A DNA stretch of 25,282 nucleotides. Source: CAYNGH01 sp964396845. GTDB lineage: Bacteria; Vulcanimicrobiota; JAJTBE01; CAYNGH01. Shown here one piece after another: positions 8,177 through 16,053 of the stretch (its first letter is position 1; each line of letters opens with the position of its first letter). The translations under genes were made by a program, and so were the position numbers. Under the pieces are notes generated by a model that saw nothing but the letters and a program-made list of their open reading frames with translations, had not been told where the DNA came from and did not search any database. The stretch lies in contig CAYNGH010000032.1 of the NCBI GenBank assembly GCA_964396845.1, forward strand, positions 1 to 25,282. Direction: 5' to 3'.

Positions 8177-8788
8177 GTGAAGGTTGACCTGCACATACAC
8201 TTGGAAGATCGCCCCATGGATTATGCCCGGCAGGTGATCTACCGCCTGGGAGATTTTGGTATGGATGCCGGTGTCATCGTTGAGCACAACAGCCCGACAC
8301 CACCGCCCTGGTGGGATCAGCTTGTGAAAAGCTCCCCGATCCCGGTTTTCTGGGGATGCGAGTTTTCCTCATCCCGGGGACACCTGTTGATAATCACTCC
8401 CAGTGGCGGGGTTGACCTGCCCCCGGTGGGATCTCCTATGCAGGAGGCAGTGAAACGGGCAGTTGAATCCGGCGGTGTGGCCATTGTCGCTCATCCATAC
8501 TCCACAATGCACAGGGCAAGTCCCGGGGATGAAATATTGAAACTGCAGGGACTGACCGCAGTGGAAACCATCAACGGCGCGCTGGGTTTGGAATCCAACA
8601 GGTCAGCACAAATGGCGGCCCTGGCCCTGGGACTTCCGGGAATTGGCGGTTCTGATGCCCACAGTCCCTATCATGTGGGCAGGGCTTGGACTGTTTTTCA
8701 AGAAAATGTCAAGACTCAGATCCAGCTGGTGGCTTTATTGAAGGAAGGCCGTTATGCAGCCTGCCGTGGCCGGGGATGTCAGGCTTGA
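8177..8788 (+). CDS. PHP-domain metal-dependent phosphoesterase
   Basis: A 203-residue PHP-family hydrolase. All metal-ligand motifs are visible: DLHIHL (D4, H6, H8), EHN (E36-N38), GCEFSS with E62 and H69, AHPY (H106) and GGSDAH (D160, H162). Such proteins form a trinuclear metal site and cleave phosphoesters; known members include histidinol phosphatase, 3',5'-bisphosphate nucleotidases and RNase AM, and nothing here picks one. The GTG start at 8177 touches the gyrA stop with no intervening base, and the coding sequence then reads MKVDLHIHL, the natural N-terminus of the family. There is no insertion for DNA-polymerase proofreading. The downstream DUF362 gene starts 23 nt later, so the three probably form one transcript. 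Confidence 0.82.
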   Translation: MKVDLHIHLEDRPMDYARQVIYRLGDFGMDAGVIVEHNSPTPPPWWDQLVKSSPIPVFWGCEFSSSRGHLLIITPSGGVDLPPVGSPMQEAVKRAVESGGVAIVAHPYSTMHRASPGDEILKLQGLTAVETINGALGLESNRSAQMAALALGLPGIGGSDAHSPYHVGRAWTVFQENVKTQIQLVALLKEGRYAACRGRGCQA

Positions 8789-8811
8789 AATATCTCTCAG
8801 GGGGTAATGAT

Positions 8812-9876
8812 ATGATTCAAGATGTATATTTTGTAAAGACCGGCGATGATCCCGGAATGAGAAAGGCTCCTTCGGCAGTGGAAGCCATATATGACAGGGC
8901 CGGGGTGGCCCATCGGATTGAGCCTGGCGAATATGTGGCCTGCAAGGTTCACGTGGGGGAGGTGAACAACACCACTGCGGTCACTCCTGATGTGATGGCG
9001 GTGCTGGTGGCAAGAGTAAAACAAAAAAACGCCCTGGCATTCCTCACGGAAACGGCAACCCTCTATCGGGGGGAACGGGAGAACGCAGTTCGGCACATAA
9101 TGCACGCGGTGGACAGGGGATTCACCATCGAGAGGGTTGGAGCGCCCTTTATAATGGCCGATGGTCTGGCCGGGGACAGCGAGATTGAAGTTGCCATCGA
9201 CGGGGAGCTTAATCAATCTGTATTCATAGCCCGGGAAGCCCGGATGGCGGACTTTCTGCTGGTGGTGTCCCACATGACCGGACATATAGCCACGGCTTTT
9301 GGATGCTGTCTGAAAAATCTGGGAATGGGCCTGGCCAGTCGCCGGGGAAAACTCCGTCAGCATTCTTCCATGAGTCCTTCCATCATCGGGGAAAAATGCG
9401 TCCGGTGCGGGAAATGCATCGACTGGTGTCCCCAGGATGCCATCACCATGGAAACGGATTCAGCCTTCATCCATCAGGATACGTGTGTGGGATGCGGTCA
9501 GTGCCTGGCGGTTTGCCGTTATGGTGCGGTGAAGTTTGACTGGTCCCGGGAATCCTCGGCCATTCAAAAAGATGTGGCAGAACATGCCCTGGGCGCAGTG
9601 AAAGATAAAAAAGCCTTTTATATCAACATTCTTATTAATATGACATCGGATTGCGACTGTTTTACCACGGATCAGAAAAAAATCATCCCTGATATCGGCG
9701 TTGTGGGGTCATGGGACCCGGTGGCAGTGGATCAGGCCAGCCTCGACCTGACATGCCAGGTGGCGGAAAAAGGCATCGTGGGGGAGTCTTATCCGGATCT
9801 GAATCCAGAAATACAATTGGATCATGGTGAGAAAATCGGTCTGGGCTCCAGAAAATATCGGTTAATTACCCTTTAG
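8812..9876 (+). CDS. DUF362 family iron-sulfur protein with two [4Fe-4S] ferredoxin motifs
   Basis: A 354-residue protein. A DUF362 domain (about 1-185, with VVSHMTGHIATAFGCCLKNL) is followed by two ferredoxin motifs, CVRCGKCIDWCP (C196, C199, C202, C206) and CVGCGQCLAVCR (C225, C228, C231, C235). A second DUF362 segment (VVGSWDPVAVDQASLDL) lies to the C-terminal side. The family is widespread in anaerobes and presumed to take part in electron transfer; the reaction is unknown. I chose the ATG at 8812 because CAGGGGGT lies 6 nt upstream; an upstream in-frame ATG would overlap the PHP gene by about 100 nt. No signal peptide, so cytoplasmic. It ends 17 nt from the convergent cyclase gene. Confidence 0.85.
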   Translation: MIQDVYFVKTGDDPGMRKAPSAVEAIYDRAGVAHRIEPGEYVACKVHVGEVNNTTAVTPDVMAVLVARVKQKNALAFLTETATLYRGERENAVRHIMHAVDRGFTIERVGAPFIMADGLAGDSEIEVAIDGELNQSVFIAREARMADFLLVVSHMTGHIATAFGCCLKNLGMGLASRRGKLRQHSSMSPSIIGEKCVRCGKCIDWCPQDAITMETDSAFIHQDTCVGCGQCLAVCRYGAVKFDWSRESSAIQKDVAEHALGAVKDKKAFYINILINMTSDCDCFTTDQKKIIPDIGVVGSWDPVAVDQASLDLTCQVAEKGIVGESYPDLNPEIQLDHGEKIGLGSRKYRLITL

Positions 9877-9893
9877 ACTGCTGTTTTTCTGGG

Positions 9894-11546
9894 TCAGCGG
9901 TTCCAGAATACCCGGAACACAGGGATAGGCTCGCTGATATTTTTTGCCTTCACCGGGGGCAGAGGTTCTGATTTGAATTCTCCCGAGGTTCGCTCCATCA
10001 CATCACTGCTGATGATAATCTGGCTGGGTTTTGCCATCTGGCACAGGCGGGATGCCCGGTTGACGCATCTCCCGATGGCGGTGAATTCAAACTTTTTGGC
10101 AGTGCCGATGTTGCCCACCAGCACCCTGCCGTAATCGATGCCGATTCCCACCAGTATGGATTCTTTTTTTCTCTCCATTCGTGTCTTGTTCAATTCGATG
10201 AGTTTGCGGACAATATCCCTGGCGGCGGATACAGCACTGTCACAGGGGTTGTAGTCGGAATCGGCAATCCATGGCCCTCCGAAGATGCAGATGATTCCAT
10301 CCCCCACAAACTGGGTGATCATCCCCGAGTATTCAAAGATTGAATCGCTGGACTGATCGTGGAATTCATTGAGCACCTCGATGATGTCCTTGGGCGGGAT
10401 TTGTTCGCACATGGCGGTAAACCCCCGGATGTCCACAAACATGATGGCGACTTCCGCTTCAGCTCCCCCGGGGGGGATTGTCCCTCCACGAACCACCTGT
10501 TCGATGAGCTTGTTGGGCAGGTATCGGGAAAGGGAATGGCGGATCTGCTCTTCTTCCTTGAGCTGTTCTCTCATGCGGGTGTTGGCTATGGCGATGGCTG
10601 CGGCATGGCAGTAGGCCAGGATTTTTTCCAGATCAGCCTGCCTGAAGGATGTCTGTCCCTCCATTGCGTCCACCTGCAGTGCTCCCAGAAACTGATTGTT
10701 GAAAATCAAAGGCGCGCACATTATCGATGTGAACCGGTGGAAGATCATACTGGCGGATTTGACTCCATCTCCCAGCCCTGACAGATCCTGAATCAGTATC
10801 GCTTCACGTTCTTTCCATACCTGGTTGAGCAGTGATCGGGAAATGGCCAGCCGGCTGTCTTTTCTTTCCTGATCCTGGGCCAGGTGGGATCGGGTGGCCA
10901 CGGGAATGAACTGTTCGGTTTCTGGATCATATAGGAGAATAAAACCCCGGTCTGCAGGGAATTGATCAAATATCAGCCCCAGAATCTTGTCTAACAGCAT
11001 AGGCAGGGAATATCCCGATGCCATCTGGCTCAGGATGTCGATGAATTCCGGCATTGAAGGCAGGTATGAGGATGTGTCGCAGGTTTTCCGGGGTTTTGAT
11101 TCCAGGAAAGAACAGGGCTTGATCTTGAACTCGAAATCCCGGCGGACTTCGGGAAGGCTCTCGTCAAAGAAATCTTCCAGAGAATCAGGGTCAAAGGGAT
11201 AAGCGGGATCGATGAAGAGAAAACTGCTCCCGCCTACGGTGATTTGATCCATGTGACGCAGAATCCTTCGTTGAACCAGTTTCTGGTTGTTGACTCTGGT
11301 TCCGGTGGATGAGTCCAGATCCCCTGCAATAACCCGATGGTTTTCAACCCGCAGAAAAGCATGCCGGGAATCCACCCTGTCATCTCTTAAAATCACATCA
11401 CAACTGTCTGATGAACCGATGACTATCCTTCGTCGGGTAAGGTCAATCCGCCGATTCTCCCTGGAAGAAATCTCCTTGTCAGGGCCGTTGATAAGCACCA
11501 GGCCGAAAGGTTTTCCCTCCCCCAGGGTTCGTGTGTCTTCTGCCAT
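9894..11546 (-). CDS. FHA-GAF-class III nucleotidyl cyclase
   Basis: A soluble 550-residue signalling protein. Domains: FHA-like (about 13-112), GAF (about 165-325) and a class III cyclase homology domain (about 362-548). The cyclase keeps both metal aspartates (VDIRGFT D372; VGDG D416) and the transition-state pair N496/R500 (VNRASR), so it should be able to form a cyclic nucleotide. The adenine-reading Lys is replaced by Gln412, and the second purine residue is Thr489, so cAMP cannot be taken for granted. The FHA domain has Ser45, Asp59 and Thr81 where the usual Arg, Ser and Asn contact phosphothreonine. GAF may sense a small ligand. ATG at 11546 with GGGGAG upstream, 32 nt after the kinase gene, surely co-transcribed with it. 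Confidence 0.92.
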   Translation of the reverse strand: MAEDTRTLGEGKPFGLVLINGPDKEISSRENRRIDLTRRRIVIGSSDSCDVILRDDRVDSRHAFLRVENHRVIAGDLDSSTGTRVNNQKLVQRRILRHMDQITVGGSSFLFIDPAYPFDPDSLEDFFDESLPEVRRDFEFKIKPCSFLESKPRKTCDTSSYLPSMPEFIDILSQMASGYSLPMLLDKILGLIFDQFPADRGFILLYDPETEQFIPVATRSHLAQDQERKDSRLAISRSLLNQVWKEREAILIQDLSGLGDGVKSASMIFHRFTSIMCAPLIFNNQFLGALQVDAMEGQTSFRQADLEKILAYCHAAAIAIANTRMREQLKEEEQIRHSLSRYLPNKLIEQVVRGGTIPPGGAEAEVAIMFVDIRGFTAMCEQIPPKDIIEVLNEFHDQSSDSIFEYSGMITQFVGDGIICIFGGPWIADSDYNPCDSAVSAARDIVRKLIELNKTRMERKKESILVGIGIDYGRVLVGNIGTAKKFEFTAIGRCVNRASRLCQMAKPSQIIISSDVMERTSGEFKSEPLPPVKAKNISEPIPVFRVFWNR

Positions 11547-11578
11547 ATGTTTTACTCCCCGGTCAAGTCCCCGATTTT

Positions 11579-13561
11579 CTATTTATTTCCCCAGAAAAAC
11601 ATAGTCTTATCTCCCGAGCCAGACACCAGCCCCAACCCGTCAGGAGAAAATGCCACCGAATAAACATGATACTGATGGCCTTCCAGGATTTTTTCACATT
11701 CCCCGGAAGTGAGAATCCACATCCTGATGGTCATATCCTCGGAACCGCTGGCAATTCGGGATCCGTCGGGAGAAAAGGCCAGGGTCAGAACAGGGCCTTC
11801 GTGCCCCATCAGGTTAAGGACATTTTCCCCGGTGCTCATATCCCAAATTTTGATGGTGTTATCATCGGAACTTGATGCCAGAAAACGGCCGTCGGGAGAA
11901 AACCTGACATCCAGAACATAACTGTCATGACCTTCTAACTGGTTCATCAGTTCGCCGCTGCGGGAATTGAAAAGATAAATGGTGCCGTCGTCACAGCCAG
12001 CGGCAATCACCCGACCATTGGGAGAAAAAGTCACCGAGTTCACCGCGTCTTCCAGAATGTCAACATCGGTGATGCATGTCCATGAACGGGTGCTCCAGAT
12101 TTTTACCCGCTTGTCGTATGATCCTGATACGATGTAGGCGGAATCCGGGGAATAATCGATGGAACGGATCCAGTCCTCATGGCCGGCCAGGGTCTTGGTG
12201 TTCTTGCCGGTTTCTGTATCCCAGATGCGGATGGACTTGTCATCGGAACCCGATGCAATATAACGGCCATCGGGAGAGAAGGTGACAGTCCGCACCCAGT
12301 CGGTATGCCCCTGAAGCCTTTTGAGGATCTCATGGTTTTCCCCAGAGAGAATACTCACTTCATAGGAGCCAGTGCCACAGGCGATGAATTCTCCCGTGGA
12401 TGAATAGGCCACGGCACAGACCGCACCGTCATATATGATGTCTTCCTGTTTCTGCCATCCGCCGGCAGATGTAGCGGAATAATTGATCCCTGCCCCAGCC
12501 TCCAGGCCTTCTTCTTCCCCTTCTGCGGGCATGGCTGAAATATCCCCGATTCCCACGGGACGGGAAAGAACACCCCTGGAAGCCAGAATCTTGGAAAGGT
12601 TGGACAGATCCTGCTTTACATCGGCAACGGTGGCATAGCGGTAATCCCGCTCGGTTTCCAGCATCCGGTCAAGAATTTTTTGAAGTTCCGGGGGGACGTC
12701 GTCCCGGTAAAGGTTCAGGGGAGGATAATCGAAGGGGTTGCGACTGCGGGGATCGTCACCGGTGAGAAGATAATGGAAGGTGGCCCCCAGGCTGTAAACA
12801 TCCGATGAGAGCATGAATTTGCCGAAGAAGTGCTCTGGTGAGGCGAATCCGGGGGTCCCTACCCGGGTCTGGGTGACGGTCTTGCCGGCAATGGCCTTGG
12901 CGACACCAAAGTCAACAAGATAGACTTCCCCGTTGTCGGTGAGCATGATGTTTCCCGGTTTGATGTCCCGGTGAATGATGGGAGGATCCTGGCTGTGGAG
13001 GTATTCCAGTACATCCAAAACCTTGACGATCCACTGGAAGAACTCGTCAACATTGATTCTTCCGTCGGGCCGGCTTTTGATGATCGATTCGAGATCCCGC
13101 CCCCGGATATATTCCATGATGATGTAGATACTGTCCCCTTCGAAAAAATAATCGGTGACCCGGGGCAGTCCTGCATGTTTTAAGCGGTAGAGGATTTTTG
13201 CTTCTTCTTTGAAATGTTTGCGGATGTAATCTCTTTCCTTGGGGGTGGCCAGGAAGGGAAGCATCTCCTTGATGACTACTTCTGATTCCATTTTTTCATC
13301 GTGGGACAGGTAAACCCGGCCCATTCCCCCGGCTCCCAGCTCACGAACCACAGTATAACGCCCGTTCTGAAGGGTTCTCTTTCCCGGTGCCCCGGGAGAT
13401 GCCTGAGATGGCGGTGCCGGCGGTTCCTTGGAAAGGGCCTGGGTGCCGTCCAATACTGCCTCGGTTCCCTGCTCGGCATATATGGTCCCCAGTGATCCTC
13501 CGCACTTGACACAGTAGGAATCTGTATTTCTGTTTTCCTGTCCGCATTTTGAACAAAACAT
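11579..13561 (-). CDS. Zinc-ribbon Ser/Thr protein kinase with C-terminal seven-blade WD40 propeller
   Basis: 660 residues. An N-terminal zinc ribbon (CSKC at 3-6, CVKC at 17-20) leads through a Pro-rich linker to a Hanks-type kinase (about 68-325). The kinase has the glycine loop GAGGMGRVY, Lys98 (VIKE), HRDIKPGN (catalytic D199), DFG (D217) and a Thr-rich activation segment (KTVTQTRVGTPGFASPE). After a short linker, about 372-660 holds seven WD40 repeats with recurring FSPDG and GS-DD-I-IW motifs, which should close into a propeller for protein binding. No transmembrane segment, so the kinase is cytosolic. All catalytic residues are present. ATG at 13561 with AAGGTGAT upstream. It is the first gene of a two-gene operon with the cyclase; substrates are unknown. 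Confidence 0.95.
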   Translation of the reverse strand: MFCSKCGQENRNTDSYCVKCGGSLGTIYAEQGTEAVLDGTQALSKEPPAPPSQASPGAPGKRTLQNGRYTVVRELGAGGMGRVYLSHDEKMESEVVIKEMLPFLATPKERDYIRKHFKEEAKILYRLKHAGLPRVTDYFFEGDSIYIIMEYIRGRDLESIIKSRPDGRINVDEFFQWIVKVLDVLEYLHSQDPPIIHRDIKPGNIMLTDNGEVYLVDFGVAKAIAGKTVTQTRVGTPGFASPEHFFGKFMLSSDVYSLGATFHYLLTGDDPRSRNPFDYPPLNLYRDDVPPELQKILDRMLETERDYRYATVADVKQDLSNLSKILASRGVLSRPVGIGDISAMPAEGEEEGLEAGAGINYSATSAGGWQKQEDIIYDGAVCAVAYSSTGEFIACGTGSYEVSILSGENHEILKRLQGHTDWVRTVTFSPDGRYIASGSDDKSIRIWDTETGKNTKTLAGHEDWIRSIDYSPDSAYIVSGSYDKRVKIWSTRSWTCITDVDILEDAVNSVTFSPNGRVIAAGCDDGTIYLFNSRSGELMNQLEGHDSYVLDVRFSPDGRFLASSSDDNTIKIWDMSTGENVLNLMGHEGPVLTLAFSPDGSRIASGSEDMTIRMWILTSGECEKILEGHQYHVYSVAFSPDGLGLVSGSGDKTMFFWGNK

Positions 13562-13621
13562 CGTATAATCACCTTTTTATAATCCGGTTCCCTTGGCCGG
13601 TTTTAAAAAAATCAAAAAAAC

Positions 13622-13635
13622 CAGGGCCAGCCCTG
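13622..13635. repeat. 14-bp palindrome in the divergent kinase/peptidase intergenic region
   Basis: CAGGGC and GCCCTG arms are separated by two bases. The loop is too small for a good RNA hairpin, so a protein-binding operator is more plausible. It lies about 60 nt upstream of the kinase start in a 223-nt divergent region. Confidence 0.3.
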
Positions 13636-13645
13636 ACCGGTTTCA

Positions 13646-13674
13646 TTGACACAGGGCTTTTTAATCCATTTTAC
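13646..13674 (+). promoter_or_regulatory. Possible promoter for the gluzincin-like gene
   Basis: A perfect TTGACA (13646-13651) is followed after 17 nt by TTTTAC (13669-13674), a weak -10. The predicted transcript begins about 100 nt before the ATG at 13785. The -35 is good and the -10 poor. Confidence 0.25.
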
Positions 13675-13784
13675 CCTTCCAAGTTTATCAGTTTCTCTTT
13701 CGATTATTAACCTCCTTCTTTTTGAAGGGCTGGAAGGTTGTGCCGGGAAATCATATATTTCATCAACAAAGAAAGAAGACTTTT

Positions 13785-14435
13785 ATGAATACTTTACAAA
13801 AACTTTCGCCGGGAGTCTATTTTCCCCCGGTGTATCTTCCCGCTGGACTGGAACCCCGTCGCAGGGAGTTTGAAAGCATGGTTGTGAAGGCCCAGTGCCG
13901 GGTGGGAGCCTTTGCCCGTCGCTATGGATGGGGACACCTGGTGCAGGAGCCTTTCATGTATCGGGTGGAGATTTATGACAACAAGGATGAACTGGATAAC
14001 CGGATCCGTCTGCTGTTTTTTGGCCCCCTTCCCGTGAAACTGCCGATTACTTATTCTGCAGGTCTGGAAAATTGCGTCCTGTTTTGTGTATCTCCAGAAC
14101 TATATCAACAAAACTATCCCCAGGGCTGGGAACCTGAAGCCATAGTAAAACTGATGGCCCACGAAATAATTCACCGCCTTCATGTGAGAATTCTTGACGG
14201 TGATGAAGATGCCATGGGGCCTGTCTGGTTCTTCGAAGGCTTTGCCATTTACGGCAGTGGCCAGTTTGAAGGGATGCTCCCCCGGCTCTCACCGGAACGG
14301 ATAAATGAGATAATCCACAGTACTAACCGGGGGAATTACCTGGAGTATGCCACAGTTTTCCGGCACCTGTTAAAAACCGCCCCCATGAAAGAGTTAATTG
14401 AAAAACACACAAAAAAAGCATACAGTTTCTCATAA
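13785..14435 (+). CDS. Small gluzincin-like putative metallopeptidase
   Basis: A 216-residue protein with a zinc-peptidase signature HEIIH (H126, E127, H130) and, 20 residues later, WFFEGFA with E151 as likely third ligand. HExxH plus a downstream Glu is the gluzincin arrangement seen in the peptidase MA-like families. No signal peptide or transmembrane segment is seen, so it would act in the cytoplasm unless exported by other means. ATG at 13785 follows a modest AAGAAG site; an in-frame TTG further upstream lacks support. Transcribed divergently from the kinase operon, 223 nt away. I cannot assign a substrate, and the protein is shorter than most secreted members. Confidence 0.7.
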   Translation: MNTLQKLSPGVYFPPVYLPAGLEPRRREFESMVVKAQCRVGAFARRYGWGHLVQEPFMYRVEIYDNKDELDNRIRLLFFGPLPVKLPITYSAGLENCVLFCVSPELYQQNYPQGWEPEAIVKLMAHEIIHRLHVRILDGDEDAMGPVWFFEGFAIYGSGQFEGMLPRLSPERINEIIHSTNRGNYLEYATVFRHLLKTAPMKELIEKHTKKAYSFS

Positions 14436-14453
14436 TAAAATGTGGAGCAATAG

Positions 14454-14482
14454 TTGACAATTTTAGTCTTATTAGCTATAAA
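14454..14482 (+). promoter_or_regulatory. Strong sigma70-type promoter upstream of the TPR lipoprotein
   Basis: A perfect TTGACA (14454-14459) and TATAAA (14477-14482) are separated by exactly 17 nt, the best housekeeping-type promoter in the window. Transcription should begin near 14489 and give a leader of about 160 nt before the lipoprotein ATG. It begins 19 nt after the upstream stop codon, so the lipoprotein has its own transcript. Confidence 0.7.
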
Positions 14483-14492
14483 TAATACTGGG

Positions 14493-14580
14493 TAGTTTTA
14501 TTTAACTATCGCCATTATATCGCCGAGCAGGCAATATAATAGGAAATATGCTCCAGGGCTGGCTTTTCCGGTATTGCATT
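14493..14580 (+). ncRNA. Candidate structured 5' leader (cis-regulatory RNA)
   Basis: Within the predicted leader ATTATAT (14514-14520) pairs with ATATAAT (14534-14540). Inside it GCC (14522-14524) pairs with GGC (14530-14532) around a five-base loop GAGCA (14525-14529). That loop is exactly complementary to TGCTC at 14549-14553, allowing a pseudoknot. GGAAA (14542-14546) can pair with TTTCC (14565-14569). GCAATA (14531-14536) can instead pair with TATTGC (14572-14577), which is mutually exclusive with the first hairpin and lies next to the ribosome site at 14584. It does not match any riboswitch consensus I can recall. Structure is read by eye only. Confidence 0.4.
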
Positions 14581-14593
14581 TTTAGGAGATCTT

Positions 14594-14656
14594 ATGTATA
14601 ATTCTTGTGTCTTAGCGCTGTGGCATAATAAAAAAGGCAGGTTCTCAAATGAATAA
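14594..14656 (+). CDS. Possible 20-codon leader ORF overlapping the lipoprotein start
   Basis: ATG at 14594 has a strong ribosome site AGGAGA (14584-14589) at 4 nt spacing. The frame encodes MYNSCVLALWHNKKGRFSNE and stops at 14656. The stop overlaps the lipoprotein start at 14649 by 8 nt in another frame, the arrangement expected for translational coupling or a leader peptide. The lipoprotein itself has a weaker AGGCAGG site. I see no known attenuation codon run; composition is not distinctive. Whether it is translated is unknown. Confidence 0.35.
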   Translation: MYNSCVLALWHNKKGRFSNE

Positions 14657-15992
14657 CAAGCATTATATTTCTGCGGGTTTGACTCTGGCGCTTTGTCTGG
14701 CGGGGGGATGCAACACCAAGGCCCTCAACACTGGAACCACCGGGCCAACCCTTGAAGGTAATCCCGAAGAATCCGCAAGGCTTGAGATGAAAGGCCAAAA
14801 CGGTCAACTCAACTCTATGGAATCCCAGGGGATAGCCCTCATCAAAAATGGAGAGCTGGACAAGGCTTATGAAGTCTATAAAAAGATTGCCGGCCTTTCT
14901 TATTACCGGGGCCAGGGACAGCGGATGACTCCGTTGGCCATGCTTCTCCGGGACATACATGATTACGCGGACTTGAGCCGTTGTGTTCAATGGTGCAGAG
15001 ATTTCATCCAGGAGAATCCTTCCCTTGTAGATAGTGCTGTTGCCCAGAATATGGCGGTGATATTCGCCCGGACCAACAACTTCCAAGAAGCGGCGGCCTT
15101 GCTGGAGCCTTTTCTTGAAAAGCCTGATGTAAGCTCGGATCTGGTTCATGATTACAGCATGTATTGCCTGAATATTCTGGAGAACTATCAGCTGGATGAT
15201 GCCCGCCGGGCGGAGTTGTTGTCCAGAGCAAAAGAAAAAGTGGAAGAGATGGGAGAAAAGTGGGGGAAAAATCAGCGTTATTATGTGGCAAAGGGAGATT
15301 ATTATACCGTTGCCCGGGATTTTCATCAAGCCAGGGAAGCATATGAACAATCCATCCATCTCCAGAAATCGGAAAATCATGAGGTTGCCGATCAAAATTA
15401 TGATGATTATGATGAAAGTCTTATTCAACTGGCCCGGGCCAAACTTCTGAGTTTTGAGCTGGGAGTGGCCACATGGGACATTCAAAAGAGCCGGATTCAT
15501 CTGGAAAGAATCATCGAAGCCTATGAGGAAACAGACCCTGAAACATATGACCGCTTTTCACCGGCCAGGGTATTTGCTCTTTTGTTTATGGAATACTTTA
15601 CTGATTATGGGGAAGTTAAAAGCTGGCAGGTGGAAAGACTGATGAAAGAACACAGGATGATGGAAGAAAAAGGTTTGAATTATCCCAGGCTTTCTAAAAA
15701 AATGCATCAATCATTATATCAATTTCTCGTCAGCCGGGAAAAAGGCGATTATCAGACAGCCCTTCATCATCTGGATCGGCTCATCGGATATGCCAAGGTG
15801 ACTCATGACTGCCCCACATATCATGTCGTGGATATCCCGGTGGCCATCTCCACCCTGAAGGGGTACAAGGCTCAGCTTTATCTTCTGGATGGTCAGAATG
15901 ACAAGGCCGTCGAGGCATATCAGGAGGCCCTGGAATATCTGCCCGTAAACCAGATTGCAAAGAGGGAGCTTGAGAAACTGGCCCGATTATAA
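14649..15992 (+). CDS. TPR-containing lipoprotein
   Basis: A 447-residue protein. The N-terminus has a basic start, a hydrophobic stretch (8-20) and a lipobox ending LAGGC, with Cys21 the likely lipidated residue. The rest is helical with tetratricopeptide-like repeats, clearest around 55-85 (ALIKNGELDKAYEVYKKIAG), 210-240 (DYYTVARDFHQAREAYEQSI) and at the C-terminus (AYQEALEYLPVNQIAKRELE). TPRs mediate protein-protein contacts, so an envelope scaffold is likely, but no specific role can be given. ATG at 14649 overlaps the short leader ORF. It is the last gene before a good terminator, in a single-gene unit with its own promoter and structured leader. Confidence 0.85.
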   Translation: MNNKHYISAGLTLALCLAGGCNTKALNTGTTGPTLEGNPEESARLEMKGQNGQLNSMESQGIALIKNGELDKAYEVYKKIAGLSYYRGQGQRMTPLAMLLRDIHDYADLSRCVQWCRDFIQENPSLVDSAVAQNMAVIFARTNNFQEAAALLEPFLEKPDVSSDLVHDYSMYCLNILENYQLDDARRAELLSRAKEKVEEMGEKWGKNQRYYVAKGDYYTVARDFHQAREAYEQSIHLQKSENHEVADQNYDDYDESLIQLARAKLLSFELGVATWDIQKSRIHLERIIEAYEETDPETYDRFSPARVFALLFMEYFTDYGEVKSWQVERLMKEHRMMEEKGLNYPRLSKKMHQSLYQFLVSREKGDYQTALHHLDRLIGYAKVTHDCPTYHVVDIPVAISTLKGYKAQLYLLDGQNDKAVEAYQEALEYLPVNQIAKRELEKLARL

Positions 15993-15994
15993 AA

Positions 15995-16028
15995 AAGAAA
16001 CCTTTCCCGGGTTTCTTATTGTTCTTTA
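15995..16028 (+). terminator. Intrinsic terminator after the TPR lipoprotein
   Basis: AAGAAACC (15995-16002) pairs perfectly with GGTTTCTT (16010-16017) around a seven-base loop, starting 3 nt after the stop codon and followed by a T-rich tail (ATTGTTCTTT). Confidence 0.6.
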
Positions 16029-16053
16029 ATACAGACATCCTTTATCTTTTGCC

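Noticed and set aside
14493..14580. A known riboswitch class (c-di-GMP, SAM, preQ1, fluoride, ZTP, cobalamin)
   Set aside because: None of the conserved motifs I remember for these classes is present; a formal Rfam scan would be decisive.
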